Assembly: GCA_045595285.1 (NCBI GenBank) | Contig: JAZOAC010000017.1 | Coordinates: forward strand, 1-46,861 | DNA length: 46,861 nucleotides | From: UBA1731 sp045595285 | GTDB taxonomy: Bacteria; Verrucomicrobiota; Kiritimatiellia; RFP12; UBA1067 | Direction of reading: 5' to 3' | In this document: piece by piece, positions 44,437-46,861 of the stretch | Numbering within the stretch: the stretch's first letter is position 1 | Layout of the letters: each line of letters starts with the position of its first letter | Notes under the pieces: model-generated | The model's input: only the letters and a program-made list of their open reading frames with translations | The model's database searches: none | Told to the model about the DNA's origin: nothing | Program-made: the position numbers and the translations under genes

Positions 44437-45105
44437 TTACAGAAAAACCAACGTACCATAGATGCGCCTGCCACCGGACGGCTCAAGATAAACCTCACTG
44501 CATTTGAGACCATGCACAAAATCGGCATAGGACAGTTCCCCTCTGCCATTTTCAAGCCGAACGGACAATCCACATACCGAAAACACTCCTTCCAAAGGCA
44601 TTCTCCGTGAATTGCACACACTGACAGACATCTTGGACAGGTGCGTTGGAGTCGCCGCTATGGTGATCTCCGCCCTCCAAAATTCCGGATCATTCAACTC
44701 ACGGGCGGCCAAGTACACAAACCGGACCTTATCTTCCGCATCGCGACGACCTTCATGCAACGACCCATCTGGCAGCGCAGCCTTTCGCCAATCTCCATCA
44801 TCACGAAAATCCAACTGTCCAAAAAATCTTGGAATCGGCGGATGGGTGAGCACCCATGACCTGAGCGACTTCTCCGGATTAAAATGGCTGCAGTGCATTG
44901 ACGTAAACTCGACGGTTCTCCGCTTTTCCTCGTCCGTCAACGAACTTCCGCTTCTTGGATAGATCAGCTCTCCGAGCCTCCTTTGGCAGTTATTGCAGAA
45001 AAACACATGAGATGCAACATCCGCCAGTTCCGGATCCACCGTCCCTGACGCAAGTTTCTCAAGCATCTCTGTTCCCGGACACGCCATCTGAAATTCAGCG
45101 TTCAT
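44437..45105 (-). CDS. Zinc-finger (anti-sigma-like) protein
   Basis: The ATG at 45105 lies inside the end of the sigma gene (11-bp overlap), giving 222 residues. Residues 33-40 (HVFFCNNC) form the HxxxCxxC motif of zf-HC2/ZAS anti-sigma factors, preceded by a helix typical of them. No transmembrane helix follows, so it would be a soluble regulator; the remaining 150 residues are beta-rich and unassigned (AAREL, SVSVCNSRRMPLEG). Pairing with an overlapping sigma gene strongly suggests control of sigma activity, perhaps by ligand sensing in the C-terminal part. Confidence 0.65.
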   Translation of the reverse strand: MNAEFQMACPGTEMLEKLASGTVDPELADVASHVFFCNNCQRRLGELIYPRSGSSLTDEEKRRTVEFTSMHCSHFNPEKSLRSWVLTHPPIPRFFGQLDFRDDGDWRKAALPDGSLHEGRRDAEDKVRFVYLAARELNDPEFWRAEITIAATPTHLSKMSVSVCNSRRMPLEGVFSVCGLSVRLENGRGELSYADFVHGLKCSEVYLEPSGGRRIYGTLVFL

Positions 45106-45748
45106 ATTTTGCTTTCTCCTCTCGCATTTTTTTGACGCCTCGGGAAAACAGCTGATCGACATTAGCCTCAGAACTGATACCCAACCGTTCCCTGATTTCG
45201 GCGGAAGACATGCCGAAGCGCAATTTCAGGAGCATCACATACGCCTGTATGCCATTTCCTCTCCAGACATTTCTGAAACACTGTTGGGCGATAACCCACT
45301 TCTCGTCTTTCTCGATCTGAAGGTCTTCCCTTCCGTAGGGGATACCCATGCCGCCATCTGACAGTTTTTCTTCCAGATTTGATTCCGTTCCGGGCACCGG
45401 ATCATAAATTGAAATGTCACCGTTGGGCTTCGCTCCGCCTAAATATCCGCGGATGTAACAGCGTAGCCATCCTATCAGACTGCCATCACCCTTATAGTTG
45501 CAAATCTTCCTACCATTCCCCATCATATGCAGATAGAGTTCATTCAACTGTTCATCTATTTCCGTATTCCAGTCGAGACGTTTGGCAACATGAGCGGTGA
45601 AGCGTTTTTCCTGATCCATTATCACATTCCGCACATATTCCCAAGCTCCCGCATCATTACTTTTCAGACGATCATGCAACTCCATGTCATCCATTCCAGC
45701 ATAGTTCAAGATCGCATTCCTTCTTTCGCGCCACTTGTTTGACACCAC
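45095..45748 (-). CDS. ECF-like RNA polymerase sigma factor
   Basis: This 217-residue protein has a region-2-like block (LNELYLHMMGNGRKICNY and GSLIGWLRCYIRGYLGG, about 68-105) and a C-terminal helix-turn-helix of region 4 (VMLLKLRFGMSSAEIRERLGI, about 170-190, then VDQLFSRGVKKMRE). Size and layout fit an ECF-type sigma factor. The frame opens with GTG at 45748; an ATG at 45694 is an alternative start. It is the first gene of the ESCRT-like train and presumably drives it. Confidence 0.75.
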   Translation of the reverse strand: MVSNKWRERRNAILNYAGMDDMELHDRLKSNDAGAWEYVRNVIMDQEKRFTAHVAKRLDWNTEIDEQLNELYLHMMGNGRKICNYKGDGSLIGWLRCYIRGYLGGAKPNGDISIYDPVPGTESNLEEKLSDGGMGIPYGREDLQIEKDEKWVIAQQCFRNVWRGNGIQAYVMLLKLRFGMSSAEIRERLGISSEANVDQLFSRGVKKMREEKAKYER

Positions 45749-45770
45749 CCCGCCCGGCGCAAAAAAGAAA

Positions 45771-45850
45771 CGTGGCGTGCCCTAAATCCATGTCTTACTT
45801 GAGGCACGACCAAGCGCCCACCTAAAAACACGAACATAAGACACGCCACG
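45771..45850. repeat. Inverted repeat upstream of the sigma gene
   Basis: CGTGGCGTG (45771-45779) pairs with CACGCCACG (45842-45850); nested TGTCTTA (45791-45797) pairs with TAAGACA (45837-45843), although the two pairings compete for a few bases. It lies 22 bp before the sigma start and could be a leader RNA structure or a small mobile remnant. Confidence 0.5.
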
Positions 45851-45888
45851 CGGAATACACCACGTAGCGCATCTCACATATTCAGCTT

Positions 45889-45969
45889 TTAGGTTGAAGA
45901 TTTGGTCGTTTTCAAGTAAAGCCAAATACGCAAGATTGCGTACGTTGCCGCGGTCCCTTGTAGGATCAC
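45889..45969 (-). CDS. Possible 26-residue leader ORF
   Basis: A GTG start (45969) with AAGGAGG about 8 bp upstream opens a 26-codon frame, hydrophobic in the middle (YAILRIWLYL). A CCGTG/CACGG hairpin (45987-46004) precedes it, and TACGCAA/TTGCGTA (45927-45942) lies inside it. It may be a real leader peptide of the ESCRT-like operon or a relic of an inserted repeat. Confidence 0.3.
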   Translation of the reverse strand: MILQGTAATYAILRIWLYLKTTKSST

Positions 45970-46027
45970 GCGGCTCCTCCTTTCAACCGTGCAATGTGCC
46001 ACGGCGAATAAAAGGTTTTGCCCTTCG

Positions 46028-46195
46028 GTTAGTTGTGAGTTTAGAGTTTGGAGTTTAGAGTTTCGGCGCGATAGGGACATCGCGCCCTACCATCGCCAAC
46101 ATTCCGTGTATTCCGTGGTTCAATTCACCCATTCTACACGTTCTACACGATCTACACGGTCAAAAACCCTAACTCGAAACAACTCTAAACTAACC
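46028..46195. repeat. REP-like intergenic element with imperfect terminal inverted repeats
   Basis: The left end carries GTTAG...GTTTAGAGTT twice, and the right end AACTCTAAACTAAC is its inverse. Inside is a perfect 8-bp hairpin GGCGCGAT-AGGGAC-ATCGCGCC (46065-46086) and three 9-bp tandem copies of (T/A)TCTACACG (46132-46158). No gene is present. Non-coding mobile or repetitive DNA is the best description. Confidence 0.5.
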
Positions 46196-46314
46196 TTCAG
46201 GCTGACGGCAGGCTTTCTGCAAGCAAAACCCCACCTCTATCAAAGATCATTCATCGCCCCAAGCGATATAGCCGACTTCCCTTGCCCTCCATCGGCTGAA
46301 ATTCAATGCGCCAT

Positions 46315-46343
46315 ATTATACGCTTCCCGCTTCAATATGGCAA
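46315..46343 (-). promoter_or_regulatory. Promoter upstream of the ESCRT-like operon leader
   Basis: On the minus strand, TTGCCA (46338-46343), 17 bp, TATAAT (46315-46320). It fires toward the sigma gene 560 bp away, implying a long leader or a separate small RNA. The stretch 45749-46417 has no recognisable protein gene apart from the 26-codon ORF. Confidence 0.6.
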
Positions 46344-46417
46344 ATTCACATCAATAATCCGCTAAACAAATCAGTTATCTTTTCTTCCTTTCATTGTTTG
46401 GTTACTGATGTGAAATT

Positions 46418-46702
46418 TCAATATGGAGACGATACCGTTACACCCTCCTCAAAAATCGTTTCAGGATCTATATCTACACATTTGCGATCATTACGTCCGC
46501 CGGCAACATCAAAGGCGAGTGTTCCATTCATAACCGTCATCGTAGATAAAAACGTTTTACGATCACGCAACGGACGGAAAACCGGCCCGCAATCTGGCTT
46601 AAGGAGATACGCCATATCAAAGCGCTTGACATGACCTGTCGTAAAATAGCAATCCACTTTGCGACCCGTTGCCGGTTTTACCATGCAAATATCATGTAAC
46701 AT
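46418..46702 (-). CDS. DUF2442-domain protein
   Basis: This 94-residue protein has the DUF2442 pattern: CMVKPATGRKVDCYF near the start, GPVFRPLRDRKTFLS in the middle, and GTLAFDVAGGRNDRK then VDIDPETIFEEG at the end. DUF2442 proteins are small, often paired with DUF4160 proteins, and are suspected but unproven partners in toxin-antitoxin-like modules. AAGGAGG lies 7 bp before the ATG. It follows the DUF4160 gene by 14 bp. Confidence 0.75.
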   Translation of the reverse strand: MLHDICMVKPATGRKVDCYFTTGHVKRFDMAYLLKPDCGPVFRPLRDRKTFLSTMTVMNGTLAFDVAGGRNDRKCVDIDPETIFEEGVTVSSPY

Positions 46703-46716
46703 ATAGCCGCCTCCTT

Positions 46717-46860
46717 TCAGTCAATCGTCCAATCAATCCATTTCAATTCCTTACCTTGCCGCGCAAGTTCCCAGTTAGCAAGCAATTCTTTAGTATGAGA
46801 CACGCACCATCCAAGAACTCGATGCATCAAAACCCGCGGCAATACGCCTTCAATAACCAC
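46717..46860 (-). CDS. DUF4160-domain protein, 3' part (cut by window edge)
   Basis: The last 47 codons of a minus-strand gene running in from beyond 46861. The end ELLANWELARQGKELKWI matches the closing motif of DUF4160 proteins (LLxNWELARxGxPLKKI). The start and the N-terminal half are outside the window. Together with the DUF2442 gene it forms a recurrent two-gene module. Confidence 0.75.
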   Translation of the reverse strand: MVIEGVLPRVLMHRVLGWCVSHTKELLANWELARQGKELKWIDWTID

Positions 46861-46861
46861 A

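Noticed and set aside
1..46861. tRNA, rRNA, CRISPR arrays, insertion-sequence transposases or integrases
   Set aside because: No cloverleaf-like sequence, rRNA motif, regularly spaced repeat series or transposase/integrase domain was recognised.

Overview
ORGANISM. The window looks like a moderately GC-rich chromosome of an uncultured PVC-group bacterium, most likely a gut-type Kiritimatiellota, Lentisphaerota or Verrucomicrobiota member. This is inference from gene content: DUF1080 and DUF4091 proteins, an autotransporter-repeat surface protein, GH106/GH78/GH42-type secreted glycosidases, a GntR-LacI hybrid regulator and a XylR-like AraC regulator. No rRNA, tRNA or CRISPR array was seen.

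LAYOUT. (1) 1-8885, minus strand: a truncated PHP-domain gene next to a 96-bp direct repeat at the window edge; a secreted esterase fused to a degenerate SGNH domain; dxr (isoprenoid synthesis); a secreted sugar isomerase-like protein; a Gfo/Idh/MocA oxidoreductase; an RpiB-family isomerase; and a GH106-like glycosidase. (2) 9071-21069, minus strand: two further polysaccharide-degradation operons. One holds a LamG protein and a putative glycosidase. The other holds a beta-strand-repeat surface protein, a GH42-like lipoprotein and a GH78-like enzyme. (3) 21184-22260, plus strand: a GntR-LacI regulator. The same 14-bp palindrome lies exactly 2 bp upstream of the -35 box of all three glycosidase operons, and it overlaps the -35 of the regulator's own, apparently leaderless, promoter. 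A 142-bp copy of the regulator's promoter and first codons survives as a fragment at 13487-13628. (4) 22359-31294: mostly household genes (PP-loop ATPase, short polyprenyl synthase, HlyIII, SecG, ParB) mixed with a XylR-like regulator and DUF4091, DUF1080 and discoidin-like secreted proteins. (5) 31357-33304: a more AT-rich stretch of small unrecognised genes, including a probably split gene.

THE MAIN FIND. 32402-45748 is a long minus-strand gene train in tight order. It encodes an ECF-like sigma factor, an overlapping zinc-finger (anti-sigma-like) protein, a papain-like C1 peptidase with a large unknown C-terminal region, a coiled-coil protein, an ESCRT-III (Snf7/CHMP)-like protein, a Vps4-like AAA ATPase with an N-terminal MIT-like helical region, a small membrane protein, a large membrane-anchored protein with a band-7/SPFH-like N-terminus, two tandem-duplicated PA14-like secreted proteins, a formylglycine-generating-enzyme-fold protein and a secreted protein. 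The two coiled-coil proteins share a C-terminal L-x-A-L-L-type motif resembling eukaryotic MIM1 peptides, the kind of motif an MIT domain binds. I infer a bacterial ESCRT-like membrane-remodelling or envelope-defence system under its own sigma factor, with a protease and secreted PA14 proteins as possible outputs. PspA and Vipp1 are the established bacterial ESCRT-III relatives; a Snf7-like protein beside an MIT-like AAA ATPase, C1 peptidase and sigma factor is not a standard bacterial arrangement that I know of.

(6) 45749-46417 is a roughly 670-bp leader and intergenic region with a good promoter, palindromes and a 26-codon ORF. The window ends in a DUF4160/DUF2442 gene pair, the former cut by the edge.
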